Shown here piece after piece: positions 20,801 to 30,077 of a stretch of DNA of 55,058 nt (its first letter is position 1; each line of letters starts with the position of its first letter). Location of the stretch: positions 1 through 55,058 of the forward strand of contig JASANZ010002150.1 of NCBI GenBank assembly GCA_030849805.1, read 5' to 3'. The notes beneath the pieces are model-generated. The model worked only from the letters and a program-made list of their open reading frames with translations. It had not been told where the DNA came from and made no database searches. Origin of the DNA: Sergeia podlipaevii. Its lineage: Eukaryota; Euglenozoa; Kinetoplastea; Trypanosomatida; Trypanosomatidae. A program made the translations under genes and the position numbers.

Positions 20801-21373
20801 CTTCAAGGTCTTGTGGCTCTCACAGAAGACAAGGACGAGCCGACGGCTATTCGGGCCTTTAAGTCTGCCACTCAGCTTGCCAAACGACGCGTGGGCATGC
20901 TCAGCCCTTACACCGCTGATGGTCTGCAGCTTCTTTCTTGTGCACGCAGACAGTACGAGGGCGGCGCTCACAGCACTGCTGCCTCATCAAGCCCCACAGA
21001 CGGTGTCACCACCTCGGAATACCAGAAGGCGGCAGCAGTGGCACTTCAGGTAGCGATGCGGACCTCATGCTCTGCGCTGTTGCACCTGCAGGATACTCTT
21101 TCCGCCGATGATGAAGATGTGGGTGTTGAGGGGCTGGAGAGCGGAGGAGCGAAGGCCATGCGCTCACACGATGCTCCTTCTATGCATAGGTGGTGGGAGT
21201 TGCAGATGAACTTGCTGTGTCACCAATCGTCGTCGAATTTTGAATTGGAAGCGGCATGGAGAGAAGCAGGATGCACGCCAGATTCGTTGAGAGGCGTTGG
21301 GTACAGTGAGCTGCTAGGTGTGGTGAGTCTTCTCCCTGGTACCCCAGGGTACGCAAAGTTCTCTGTTGCGTGA
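17885..21373 (+). CDS. Large helical-repeat (TPR-like) protein, function unassigned
   Basis: A 1,162-residue protein with no clear family match. The start follows a strong pyrimidine tract by four bases. The sequence is almost entirely alpha-helical with Ala/Leu-rich segments of TPR character (EVAEQLCNTGKPLQAFLAL; YRRALQYLRAAEEW; LFRLLQGLVALTEDKDEPTAIRAFKSAT), interrupted by Ser/Gly-rich disordered loops at about 515-580, 600-630 and 870-910. No transmembrane segment or catalytic motif is visible. The pattern of an N-terminal helix pair, a VEELVTRVRAAECLLL helix and a late LLQGLVAL...AIRAFKSA repeat is loosely reminiscent of the Mau2/Scc4 cohesin-loader family and of APC5-type scaffolds; I hold either only as a hypothesis. 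Profile comparison or structure prediction is needed for identity. Confidence 0.8.
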   Translation: METNEILVVWEVAEQLCNTGKPLQAFLALCSLLLYGKGEGGEAVDSAALARTAFPPYLKVEELVTRVRAAECLLLDDPASATSGSAVTSASHHVQLSRLATQEKLELAQLVLAPLFALSSSTSIPARSATDSVEVFGLSPSGALRTTASRGQLKLQGNEYFFHTASVVGLVWPSTPFTMVIPSEDGAATVDRDNPNSISFEVPEERKVACFSALRSTPLVPIALVVKAYTLQARLEGKRQHYRRALQYLRAAEEWVHGVFGTAPPSLTGPPSSAYGSKGALNAELDRSFRCLLEGLSHRLIPFEDSEKGMGSTPNLAAVHAALRGLLRHEHASCQAALTAEECFVRHQSILACAREISLQHQHRLSSLPSATAASSPLVDLKASYKEYSEGVRELAGRSAVYATLARVLALRRHPRTTCHTTAPLQTVSHALHPACFSALHDKKSVREYNGMAAVQVVGFYHCVAASLLAAAPHVMPQGYYTVDALEHVSTCAGLFQSNNSTSPASEFPLLRQLLLVGYAEDLSGMSAAADSGSPKAKAPLVKNEGYSAGEGEVGFGRKRARCDEDDGMVNENANDGTWTTPGVRRALSSYLVLCQLTQTTAPSQLSGVKQEEGNAETHSGADSTGGRQPPQIHLVAAAERQLALLLEVVDAEMLALTHYGGDGSSSDTQSTTIRKSVQLVDTPSIAGAMAADSKAGEPTEAAECRQQHYRVLRASTFSQVRLLVQIKASALLTISAYCLTQLNVVRAVHHVATLQAFMRVFRRHTEPLLVEVHLVIACLCMALSLRDGTQYDMASNGNLSQAPSSTDGFDLVSHDVGLPYWHLEAAARLSAFLAHTHSAAWLRIQLFKALAVYQVVADGNRLVISSGVQFSVNEGIGNEPWHDDGGADRRSNSGSVSAAAARASAASASVSLEQVPQTQRHRCGAALARMMEELVASYDAHHSGDSAVPRGNGSGTRGSAWTTSNVVLFRLLQGLVALTEDKDEPTAIRAFKSATQLAKRRVGMLSPYTADGLQLLSCARRQYEGGAHSTAASSSPTDGVTTSEYQKAAAVALQVAMRTSCSALLHLQDTLSADDEDVGVEGLESGGAKAMRSHDAPSMHRWWELQMNLLCHQSSSNFELEAAWREAGCTPDSLRGVGYSELLGVVSLLPGTPGYAKFSVA

Positions 21374-22134
21374 GCGAGTCCCTCAGCCGTTGTGATGGCG
21401 TGCTCTTTCTGTGTCTGATGTGAGGAAGCGCACATTTTTTTGTCTTCTTTTCACTTTTCTATTTTGTAATTATTATTCCCCCCTCTCTTCTCCCCATTTT
21501 TTGAGACACTGCTCGTGTTCAGTATCACTTTGTGCTAGCTTTTATCTTCAGTAGTGTCTGTGTGATTTTGCTTATTTAGATTTTCCTTTACTATTGGTAT
21601 TGATTGCTTCTTTCTTTAGTGGGCTTTGTCAGTGTGACATATAGTAATAAAAAAGGAAAAAGCATATTGTTATTCATGGAAGCCACACTTGCGTCCAGAA
21701 AAATGGATTTAAAAGCAAGAATAACGACTTTAAAAAAAAAAAATGTAACATGCTGCTTATATCCTCCGGTGAATTATCAAAATACCGCCTGTTACGTGCT
21801 GTTGTTGATGTTTTTTGCTGTGCACTTACACACGGCGCACTTGTGAATTCGCATCATGTTTATTATTATTATTATTATTATTATTATTTTGCACTTCTTT
21901 CGGGTATTGCCTAGCAACAAAGCGAATTCTAGGCTTCCATTTTAGAATTGACGATCAGAGTTGTTGTTGTTTTACTTTTGTTCTATATACATTTCAGTGC
22001 GTTTAAGTACAATCCAGTAATACTACAAGTAGTGAACTGCATCACTCGCAACCTTTTTGTGAAGTGTAGCCACTTGTCTTTTTTTTTTTTTTACAAAAAG
22101 AGCGTGTGTAGAGGAGACGAAGGGATCCATACTC
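21374..22134 (+). other. Intergenic spacer
   Basis: No gene seen. It contains a TTA triplet repeat near 21857-21890. A T-run ending at 22092 with AG at 22099-22100 is the likely acceptor for the PEX12 gene. A 56-codon frame from 21676 is not supported. Confidence 0.55.
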
Positions 22135-23589
22135 ATGTTTGAGAGCAATCTACTGACGCAGATCAATGTTGAGTCTCCGCTGCCTTCGTTTGTGGAGGTC
22201 GAGGTAGTCGGTGGCCTCAACACATCTCTTCGCAAGGCGTTTGAGTTTGCGCATGTTCTCCTTGCTGAGAAGAGCGTTAGGGTAGCGACGTTGCTGCCGT
22301 GGACGGATGAAATCTACTACATTATTGCTGGTTTGGTGGAGCGTACTCTGCTCTTCCATGCGGACACCACGTTCACAGAGCTTATGTTTGGTATTCGCCG
22401 CGGGGAGCTTACGGGGCCCATGGCCATCCCGCCACTACGGCCTGCGAGCCTGGCCCAGTTGGGTAGCGGCGCTGGTCGGCGCTACCTTCGGTGGTTGCTG
22501 TTGGGGCCTTCGCCAATGATGTCTCCCGAAGAGCGAGCCATTCGTTACGTAAATAAAGGCAGTCAGCACTACTCACCCCTCCCTCCTGGTAATCATTCAA
22601 AAGCTATGGCTGAAGGTGGTGCTGCGATTATGCCGCTTCCGCACGGCTCCGTCGACACCTCTGCACCGTCGCGCCTCTCTGATAGCGTTCATGTCACTTC
22701 CCACGGCGGTGCTGACGGAAGTAGCGGAGCGGCGGCTGTGATGGATGACACTGTGGACACCGCCAACGATGCGTTGGCGCAGCTGAGTGCGAAAGAACTA
22801 CTTTCCGCTGATCGTGCCTCCTACGGTCATCTCCGCTTTAAGCGTCTCTGCAACAGGAAAAAATGGATTTCTATTCTGCTTTTGACCTTGAAGCCGTACC
22901 TTGAGACCAAGCTCGCACAGTGGCACGCACGGGAAACTGACGACACCGCCGACGCGGTTGCCCTTCGCCAAGCCCACGCCTACCAGAACCCTCGCCGAGC
23001 CGCTGTGATGCAGTTTCTTGCCAAGTATTTGTACCCTGCCTGCCACGTGGCTCTGCATTCTGCTGAGTTTCTTTTCAAACTCATGTACGTGCTTGAGCTC
23101 ACGCCGTACGCAAGCCCCTTCCACCGCCTTTTTGGTATTGCTCTACGCAGAAGCACCTCGGAAGACGTGCTGGCCGCCAGCACCCCACGCGCACGCCGAG
23201 CCCTTCTGTTTGCCCGCGTGCTGCTGCTGCTCATCTTCTTTGGGTTCCGCGTATTGGAGTTTACTCGTGGTGGCAGTGCGAGCCTGCCCACTTCAGGGGA
23301 GAGCGTGCTACCGCTGCCACCCGCTCCTATCTGGGGCAGCGACGTCCCAGCGCACCCGGACGCGGCCCACCAGCCGCGGCAGGATGGCGCAATCACGACC
23401 ACTTCTGACCCCACGCCAGGTGTGTGCCCAGTGTGCCACTCCGCCATCACTAACGCCGCAGTGTGTACTGCGAGCGGCGTGGTGGGATGCTACCCATGCC
23501 TTCAGACACACATTCGTAACTTCCGCGTGTGCCCAGTGACGGGGAAGGCATGTACAGTGGAACAAGTACGACGCATCTATGAATGCTGA
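22135..23589 (+). CDS. PEX12: Peroxin-12 (PEX12), RING-finger subunit of the peroxisomal/glycosomal import machinery
   Basis: A 484-residue protein with a Pex2/Pex12-type N-terminal membrane region (about 25-385) and a C-terminal RING-like domain at about 431-475: CPVC (C431, C434), then GVVGCYPCLQTHI and RVCPVTGKAC. The partial set of zinc ligands (a CPxC...C..C...CP arrangement lacking some ligands) and the CPVTG signature are characteristic of PEX12, whose RING binds a single zinc. PEX12 forms with PEX2 and PEX10 the ubiquitin-ligase channel that recycles the receptor PEX5; in trypanosomatids this serves glycosomes. A Ser/Gly/Ala-rich insertion at about 155-215 is longer than in fungal or animal homologues. 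The start is the first ATG after the T-run acceptor (AG 22099-22100). Confidence 0.9.
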   Translation: MFESNLLTQINVESPLPSFVEVEVVGGLNTSLRKAFEFAHVLLAEKSVRVATLLPWTDEIYYIIAGLVERTLLFHADTTFTELMFGIRRGELTGPMAIPPLRPASLAQLGSGAGRRYLRWLLLGPSPMMSPEERAIRYVNKGSQHYSPLPPGNHSKAMAEGGAAIMPLPHGSVDTSAPSRLSDSVHVTSHGGADGSSGAAAVMDDTVDTANDALAQLSAKELLSADRASYGHLRFKRLCNRKKWISILLLTLKPYLETKLAQWHARETDDTADAVALRQAHAYQNPRRAAVMQFLAKYLYPACHVALHSAEFLFKLMYVLELTPYASPFHRLFGIALRRSTSEDVLAASTPRARRALLFARVLLLLIFFGFRVLEFTRGGSASLPTSGESVLPLPPAPIWGSDVPAHPDAAHQPRQDGAITTTSDPTPGVCPVCHSAITNAAVCTASGVVGCYPCLQTHIRNFRVCPVTGKACTVEQVRRIYEC

Positions 23590-24060
23590 AGATGACGTAT
23601 ATATATGCGTGTGTGTGTATGCCTCTGCATGCTCTCAAAAGAACTCTTTCTTTTACTATTAGTATTATCTCTAGCGTTATAATTATTACTGTTGTTGTAG
23701 CGAAGCGCTGTGAAAATTCGAAAAAAAAATGAGCAATAACAGAAACAAAAATCCATCAGATATCCTTATTACTATTGTTATTATTATTATTGTACAAAGA
23801 TGGAATAGGGTAGTCGTTTCTTTCCTTTTTTTACAAATCTTTATGGTGAAGTATCGTGGCGCTGAGCTCTTACCTCTTACCACACTGAATACTACTGAAT
23901 GACTGACTGACTCTTCTTTTATTGCAATACGAATGCACTCTTTCTCAATCTCTCATTCTATTTTTGGTTGTATTTTGCTATTATTTTCGTTGAAGGGATT
24001 TTGGCTGTTTAGCAGCGCACGCTAACACACACCCCAAGTACACCGAAACCACACTATCTG
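23590..24060 (+). other. Intergenic spacer
   Basis: No gene seen. This is the PEX12 3'UTR region with ATT/TAT triplet runs near 23766-23792. An antisense frame at 23686-23883 is low complexity and not supported. Confidence 0.55.
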
Positions 24061-24116
24061 TTCTTATCTCTCTTTCTTATCACCCATCAGGATCTCTCCT
24101 CTCTTTCTCTCTACAG
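24061..24116 (+). promoter_or_regulatory. Double trans-splice acceptor cluster
   Basis: Two pyrimidine tracts in series, TTATCTCTCTTTCTTATCACCCATCAG (AG 24089-24090) and the following TCTCTCCTCTCTTTCTCTCTACAG (AG 24115-24116), precede the gene at 24157. The leader after the second AG contains a (CA)n run. Confidence 0.5.
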
Positions 24117-24156
24117 TTTAGTACAGCACCCACACAAACACACACACACACACACA

Positions 24157-24648
24157 ATGGGAGGGATAAAAGGTGGGGTCGGTAGTTTTCTGCTCCGCCG
24201 CTCAGCTGTCAAGAGCGTGCGGCAGAAGCACTTCACAGGTCCACAATACTACAAACGCAAAACTTTTAATTTTCCAAAGGGGCATCACCAGCTGCACCGC
24301 CGTGTTGCGCCTGGCATTCAGATGGGATCTTCGACGCAGAAGCCGGAGTACACACGCTACTCTCATCTTCCTGGAGACGCGTGCACACGCCCACAGCACG
24401 ACTTCACGTTTACAGATAGCAACCCGGGTAATGTCCGCCGTGCGGACAAGGCCATGTATGCCTGGCGCAAGCGCGGCGACCTGCAGCTGTATCAAATGGG
24501 CGGCAAGCGAGAGACGTTTGTGTGTTTCCGGTGTGGGTACCCCGTGAAGAGCGCCTTGGTGGCAATCAAAAACGATAGTTGGGACTGGAGGATGTGCTAT
24601 ACGTGCTACACTACAACCGTCCGGCAGGGCATGGAACGGAATACATAA
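24157..24648 (+). CDS. Small basic zinc-ribbon protein, probably organellar
   Basis: A 163-residue, strongly basic protein not assigned to a named family. The N-terminus (MGGIKGGVGSFLLRRSAVKSVRQKH) is Arg/Lys/Ser-rich without acids and compatible with mitochondrial targeting. The C-terminus carries a clear zinc-ribbon pattern: C123-x2-C126-x20-C147-x2-C150 (CFRC...CYTC). The middle is rich in His, Arg, Lys and aromatic residues, as in small mitoribosomal proteins. A mitochondrial ribosome or ribosome-assembly component is therefore the best guess, by inference only. It sits between PEX12 and the SURP protein without any evident functional link. Confidence 0.75.
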   Translation: MGGIKGGVGSFLLRRSAVKSVRQKHFTGPQYYKRKTFNFPKGHHQLHRRVAPGIQMGSSTQKPEYTRYSHLPGDACTRPQHDFTFTDSNPGNVRRADKAMYAWRKRGDLQLYQMGGKRETFVCFRCGYPVKSALVAIKNDSWDWRMCYTCYTTTVRQGMERNT

Positions 24649-25074
24649 AAGTAGTTGTGGGGGGCGTAAAGATAGGGAGAGAGAAAGAAAGCAAGAGACA
24701 TTGAGGAGGAGGACTATGTGACTTTTTATCTTGCCACTTCGTTTAGTATTGCGCAGTTCTTTTCTCTCGTCATGCACATTGGCACACGAGCGCCTCTACA
24801 CATATTTCACACAGTATGCACTAAACAAAAACAATAATTATCAACTGCAAAAACAAGGACCTATATTCCTCTTTATTTGGTGGTGGCACATAGGCATGCA
24901 CAATGCCAACGTAGCGGATCGTTGTCAAATTATACATGCTTTCTTTCATGCTATCTCTCTTTATTTCTCTCCCTTCTATTTGTATATACTTTCTCTCTCT
25001 TTCTCTCTCTCTTATTCTTCATTAAGCAGCTTTTGAACCCACCCACCCAGTAGATACAGCATTAAAAAAAAAAT
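24649..25074 (+). other. Intergenic spacer with strong pyrimidine tract
   Basis: No gene seen. The tract at about 24953-25020 (CTCT/TTCT repeats) is followed by AG at 25025-25026 and 25028-25029, good acceptors for the SURP gene about 46 nt downstream. Confidence 0.6.
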
Positions 25075-25839
25075 ATGACGGACTACAACACCGCGTACGC
25101 TCAGACTAGCGGGGTAGGTGATGCTACCAACTACAACTACTATGATGCCACTGCTGCTGCGGATGGCCAGCAGGAGGCGATGGATATGAGGCCCGATGGA
25201 CTCTCTGAGAAGCAAGATCAGATCATCCAGAACGTTGCCGAGTACGTTGTCAACTCGTGCCATCCGACAGAGTACCAACTGCGCCTGCGTCGCAAGACGA
25301 AGTTTAACAGCAATTTTGGCTTTCTAGACCCTCACCACCCCTTTAACAATTATTACCAGTACCTCCTTCAATCCTACAGGCACTGGAAGGAATATGCGGC
25401 TGGGGCAGGCGGTGCCATGTATGGCAGCGGTGCCGTCCAGGACGAAAACTACGACTACTATCAGCAACAAGTGGAGCAGCAGCAGCTGGAGAGCAACTAC
25501 ATGTACGCGTCCTCCGGGGCTGGGCCAGGTGGAAGTTATATGATGGGCTACGACCAACAGCAGGGACAGTACCAGCAGACCATGCCAGGTGGGTGGGGCA
25601 GCGGTGTTGGCGAATATAGAGATGCCAACAACGCCGTGTATGACGACCCCACCGCCGCGGTTGGCGCCAGCGGGTATTATCAAGGACCTGGCGATGCGGT
25701 GCTGCCTCCACCGACTTCCTACTACCCACAGCAGCAGCAGCAGCAGCAGTATCAGGAAGACGATGAGGATGAGGATGATGGAGCGTATGAGTACGTGGAG
25801 GTGAACGGTGTGAAGACACTTGTACCTCGAAGCAACTAA
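25075..25839 (+). CDS. SURP-domain protein, SF3A1 (SF3a120)-like splicing factor
   Basis: A 254-residue protein. Residues ~48-101 form a SURP (SWAP) module: QIIQNVAEYVVNSCHP ... FGFLDPHHPFNNYYQYLL closely follows the family pattern of I-x3-A-x-FV then F-x-FL-x2-x-PYH-x-YY. In SF3A1 two SURP modules mediate SF3A3 and SF1 contacts within the U2 snRNP. Here only one SURP is present, and the rest (about 110-254) is a Tyr/Gly/Gln-rich disordered tail ending in an acidic stretch (EDDEDEDDG), a polyQ run and EYVEVNGVKTLVPRSN. The tail lacks the ubiquitin-like domain of canonical SF3A1. A reduced SF3A1 or another SURP splicing factor acting in nuclear pre-mRNA (trans-)splicing is likely. Confidence 0.75.
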   Translation: MTDYNTAYAQTSGVGDATNYNYYDATAAADGQQEAMDMRPDGLSEKQDQIIQNVAEYVVNSCHPTEYQLRLRRKTKFNSNFGFLDPHHPFNNYYQYLLQSYRHWKEYAAGAGGAMYGSGAVQDENYDYYQQQVEQQQLESNYMYASSGAGPGGSYMMGYDQQQGQYQQTMPGGWGSGVGEYRDANNAVYDDPTAAVGASGYYQGPGDAVLPPPTSYYPQQQQQQQYQEDDEDEDDGAYEYVEVNGVKTLVPRSN

Positions 25840-26302
25840 TGCGTACTACATAATGGCACTTTTTTTTAAGGAGTGAAAATAAACATTATCAATATATATA
25901 TATATAAAGAAGGGCCTTTTCAGCAGGACCATTTTTGGTCATCACCAATATGCTATTGTGTGTTGTATTGTACTGCTTCCACTTTCTGTATGGTTGTGCT
26001 TAGTCTTGAGTGGATTCCCTCTTGTTACTTTGTGAGTGTCTTCGCTCTTGTTTGTTGTTTTTTTGGCAACTTTACATTTTCTCTCGTTTTCTGTTTTGCT
26101 TTATTTGTTTGTTTTTGTTTAGAATCGTCCTTTTATTATTTGCTAAATACATTTTGAGGTAAGCATCCACGCGCATTGCCAATCTCTACATATATATATA
26201 CATATATATACCTGTGTACTTTTTTTCTTCTTGCTACCAGCGCTATAGAACTTCTTTCTTTCCAAAGTTAACCCTCCACTTTATTCTCAAGTAACAAGAA
26301 AC
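25840..26302 (+). other. Intergenic spacer with trans-splice signals
   Basis: No gene seen. TTTTTTTCTTCTTGCTACCAG places an AG at 26239-26240, and a second pyrimidine tract ends in TTCTCAAG with AG at 26290-26291. Either could serve the SPFH gene starting at 26303. Confidence 0.55.
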
Positions 26303-27154
26303 ATGTGCGGTGAGGGAAACTGCTGCTGCTGCATTTCGATTCCTCAGTCTTATGTAGGAATCATTGAAACTTGTGGCAAGTTCAGCGGTGTCGCGCAGCC
26401 TGGCTTGCAGTGTGTTCTTCCATGGTCCGCCGTAGTCAAGATGCTCTCTCTCCGCCTGTGTGAGTACGAATGCAGGCTAGAGTCTAAGACGAAGGACAAC
26501 GTCTTTGTCACCATCTCTCTCACGCTTCAGTACCAGATCAAACCCAACAAGGTAGAGGAAGCCTACTATACTGTTTTGAATCCTCTGGCCGCGATGGAAA
26601 ACTACGTCCTCAACTCTATCAGGGCGAAGATCCCGCTTTACAAGCTGGAAGCTCTCTACGTGGAGCGTGGCACTATCTCCCAGCAGCTCAAGGAAGAGGT
26701 CGATGGCGTCATGGATAGCTACGGGGTGGAAATTGTGTCTGCTCTTATCTCTGATATTGGTCCCGGGCAACAGATCACCAGCGCTATGAACGACATTCAG
26801 CGACTTCAGCGACTGCGTGTGGCAGCGGTGGACGAGGCAGAAACGAAGAAGTTGATGCGTGTGCGCGCGGCAGAGGCTCAGTGCGATGCTCGTCGCCTGG
26901 CCGGAGAGGGCCTGGCGGAGCAGCGTAAGGCAATCGTGGCCGGTCTGATGCAGTCCATTGAGGGAGTACGCGGAGAGGTGCCCGGGCTGTCCAACGACGA
27001 TGCTACCAACATGCTGCTCATGAACCAGTACTACGATACCTTGCAAGAGATCTCGACGAAGAGTCAGTCGAGCGTCATGATGCTGGAGTCCACTGGTGGC
27101 TTGGAGAAGGTTGCGATGCAGCTGAAAGGAGGCGTCACTCAGATGATGAGGTAA
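26303..27154 (+). CDS. SPFH/Band 7 protein (stomatin/HIR-like), copy 1
   Basis: A 283-residue protein of the SPFH superfamily. The N-terminus MCGEGNCCCC has a tight Cys cluster suited to S-acylation and lacks a long hydrophobic anchor. The SPFH core (about 15-170) contains KTKDNVFVTISLTLQYQI, the canonical strand pattern of stomatins and plant hypersensitive-induced-reaction proteins, then IRAKIPLYKLEALY. An Ala/Glu/Arg-rich coiled coil (about 170-220, EAETKKLMRVRAAEAQ) follows, then the oligomerisation end NMLLMNQYYDTLQEIS. Such proteins assemble rings on membranes and organise microdomains. It is followed at once by a paralogue (28128-28988), so the pair arose by tandem duplication and then diverged. 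Confidence 0.88.
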   Translation: MCGEGNCCCCISIPQSYVGIIETCGKFSGVAQPGLQCVLPWSAVVKMLSLRLCEYECRLESKTKDNVFVTISLTLQYQIKPNKVEEAYYTVLNPLAAMENYVLNSIRAKIPLYKLEALYVERGTISQQLKEEVDGVMDSYGVEIVSALISDIGPGQQITSAMNDIQRLQRLRVAAVDEAETKKLMRVRAAEAQCDARRLAGEGLAEQRKAIVAGLMQSIEGVRGEVPGLSNDDATNMLLMNQYYDTLQEISTKSQSSVMMLESTGGLEKVAMQLKGGVTQMMR

Positions 27155-28127
27155 TAGGTGAAGGCATCAATGTTGTTAGCGTTTTTTAAAAAAAGTTAGA
27201 GTTCCTCTTTTCTTTTTTCTTTTTAAATCCTTTTGTTGGGTAGACCGTAGTACTGCGGTTGAGTCTTTTTTCTTGAAGTGATTTTTACTAGTTTGCCTCT
27301 TTCTTTTTCTTTTTTTCTAAAGCGTGTTGAATCCTCTGGTAAGAAACGCATATATGTATCGGTGCACGGAAAAAAACTTACATTTGTTACTGATGATTAA
27401 TAAAAAGCAAAGGGAGTGACTTTTCTTGAGTTTTTATTAATTTATTCTTGTTCTTTCCTTGCTATTAAAGAATGTGATGCCCTCGTAGCTACCAAGGTGG
27501 ATTTTTTTTAATTATTTTATTGTTCTCTTTTCGTATTTGTATTCGTCTTCCTTACTCTTTGATGGGTGCTCTCATTGCTATTTCCACTTGCTTTTGCTTT
27601 GTAATCCACTCACTCTAAAAGATACACAGGAAAAGGGAAAAGGAAGAGATGCATACAAATACATATATATTGATATACACGAATCTACGTACTGGGATAT
27701 CTTTCTTTATTCATATTACACGATATACTCTACTGTAATTTATGCGATGGTATACACTCAGTACTAAAATGAAAAAAAAGTTGCTTGTGAGTGGGCACCA
27801 TTGCTCTCTCCGGTGCTAGCTTTTCTTCCTTTCTTTCTTTCTCTCTCATAAAGTTGAGCGACTGAGTACAAAATGTGGTTTAAAAAAAAAAAATGTATTG
27901 TGCCTCCTGACGTAAATAGCTTTTTTTCCTTATTCTCCTTTCCATCTATTGATACTATTACCAAATACCAGTTCATCGGTATTATTTTTATTATATTATT
28001 CTGCATACTTTAGCATACATTGCACACATATAAAGCTTGCTCCTCACTAGTATTCAGAAGCACAAACAAACTCGTAAGGAAGGGAAAACAAAAAAAAAGA
28101 AAGTTTTATAAAAGAAGAAAGAAAAGA
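27155..28127 (+). other. Intergenic spacer between the SPFH paralogues
   Basis: No gene seen in 973 bp. TTCTGCATACTTTAG gives an AG at 28012-28013, a possible acceptor for copy 2. The leader just before the start is A-rich (about 28083-28127). No leftover coding remnant between the two copies is evident. Confidence 0.55.
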
Positions 28128-28988
28128 ATGCCGTCCTGCTGTGGCTGCTGCTTCTGCGTGTCCTCTGCCACCGTTGGCATTGTGGAGAACTGTGGTAAGT
28201 TTAGCCACACTGCCTCACCCGGGTGTGGGTGCCTCGTTCCTTGCGTCACCAATCTGCGCGGCACGGTTCCTCTCGGCGTGCAGATCGCGATCGTCGGAGT
28301 TGATACCAAAACAAAGGATAACGCCGTGGTGAGAGTTGAAACCCGCCTGCATTACAAGGTCGTCAGCGACCGCGCCGAGGATGCCTTTTATCGCTTCACG
28401 AACCCATCGGAGCAGATTGGCAGCTTTGCCTCTAGCATCGTGCGTGGTGAGGTGCCCAAGTACACCCTCGACGAGCTTTTTCTTATGTCAGATGAGATCA
28501 AGAAGGTAGTAGATGCGGAGCTCTCAGAGAAGCTACTGCAGTACGGCTTTGAGCTGGAGGCGACGCTGCTTACAAAGATTGACCCCAGTGGAGACGTAAA
28601 GGCCGCCATTTCTCAAACTCAGGTGAACGCATACCGCCGCACAGCCGCTGAACATGAGGCGGAGCTGCAGAAGATTCTCCGTGTGAAGGAAGCCGAGGCG
28701 GAATATGAAGAAAAGCGTCTCTCCGGTGTTGGTTTGGCAGAGGAACGCAAGGCTATTATGCGCGGACTGCAGAGCAGCATTGAAGAGTTTGTTGAGCGAG
28801 TGCCTGGCATGAAGCCTCGCGATGTGATGAACCTACTGCTGATGAACCAGTACTTTGACGCCATGAAGGAGGTCGGCGCGCAACCTAAGAACAGAGTTAT
28901 TATGCTGCCTGGTAATGTTACGGGTGCGCCTCAGTCATTTGTGTCTGACATGCTTGCAGCGCAAATTGGAGCGAAAACGATGTCTTGA
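28128..28988 (+). CDS. SPFH/Band 7 protein (stomatin/HIR-like), copy 2
   Basis: A 286-residue paralogue of the preceding gene. The first ATG after the predicted acceptor is 28128; the in-frame sequence upstream has no ATG and translates A-rich leader. The N-terminus MPSCCGCCFC again clusters cysteines. The shared blocks are VGIVENCGKFSHTASPG, the KTKDNAVVRVETRLHYKV strand region, GEVPKYTLDELF, the coiled coil EHEAELQKILRVKEAEAEYEEKRL and LLLMNQYFDAMKEVG. Compared with copy 1 it lacks the Cys-Glu-Gly-Asn start and has a longer C-terminal tail. Hetero-oligomer formation between the two is plausible, as in other SPFH families, but is inference. Confidence 0.88.
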   Translation: MPSCCGCCFCVSSATVGIVENCGKFSHTASPGCGCLVPCVTNLRGTVPLGVQIAIVGVDTKTKDNAVVRVETRLHYKVVSDRAEDAFYRFTNPSEQIGSFASSIVRGEVPKYTLDELFLMSDEIKKVVDAELSEKLLQYGFELEATLLTKIDPSGDVKAAISQTQVNAYRRTAAEHEAELQKILRVKEAEAEYEEKRLSGVGLAEERKAIMRGLQSSIEEFVERVPGMKPRDVMNLLLMNQYFDAMKEVGAQPKNRVIMLPGNVTGAPQSFVSDMLAAQIGAKTMS

Positions 28989-30077
28989 TGGTTCAAAGAT
29001 AGTTGATTGTTTCCCATTTCTTTACTACTATTTTCTCTTGCTTCTTTTGCTCGAAGGCAATATATATATATACATATATATATATATGTACATGTATACC
29101 CTACGATAGACATACTTTTTCATACACACACTTGCCTTGTTGCCGGTATTTTCATTTTTTTTTCTTGGCAAACCTCTATGTTTTATCTCTGTCTTTTAGA
29201 GCACTTTTATTGCTTGAAATTGAGAGAAAGAGAAAGAGAGAGGTAGCCTCTCTATTTTTTTTTCTCTCTCTCTTCCCTCTTCCCTCTTCGTGTGTATGTG
29301 TGTTTTTCATGTTTAGGCTAATCATATATGGATTGCTTCGACATCTTTACTCTTTAAAGACCACCTGTTGTGCGATATGGTATCTTTTTTTCTAACGTAA
29401 CTTTTTTTATGAAGCAGTATAAAAGACATTTGCTACGTAAACATACTTACGTATTGTTTTCTTTTTCTTCTTTTTCTAGTCAACACTGAAACATAAAATG
29501 AAATTGAAAACTGAATATTTAAAAAAGGATTTCTGCTGATCTCTCGGGGATTCCCAATATTACTATATATTTTTTGATGTTTAACAAGAGAAATTAGAGT
29601 TCAATTCTATCTATGTTATCCTATTCTCATATATATCTTCTTTTTTCTTCTTCTTCTATTTCCCCTAATTTTGATGTATATTTGAACACACTATAGCGGA
29701 CGGAGTCACCATATACTGGCGACAGTGCAGTTATTTTTTCTTGAAGCTGCATTAGCATAGTTCCCTCTGTTACACACATTATAAAAATTAAAGAGGAGGC
29801 GGAGGAGGGGGAAGAGACAAGAAAGTTAAATCCTGATTTGCATAGCATCTTCTCTTCGCTATCCATATTGCCACTTTTCAAAGTGGATATCCTCTCATAT
29901 AAATAGATAGATATAAGCACCTATTCATAGATCCAACGGTCTAGTACCGCACCCCATATAGCGCACCTAGACCACTATTATTACCAGAACAGCTACCAAT
30001 AGACATACATACACACCTATTACTAGACGCACATATACACCAATATTATTTTTATTGCACGACTGTATATTTCCACT
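28989..30077 (+). other. Intergenic spacer
   Basis: No convincing gene in 1.09 kb. There are (TA)n runs near 29060-29089 and TC/AG-rich repeats near 29221-29280. An antisense frame at 29627-29920 was considered and rejected. No strong pyrimidine tract directly precedes the next ATG. Confidence 0.5.

Noticed and set aside
29627..29920. 97-codon antisense open frame
   Set aside because: It is the only sizeable candidate on the minus strand in this spacer, with no domain and no minus-strand pyrimidine/AG signal. All supported genes are on the plus strand.
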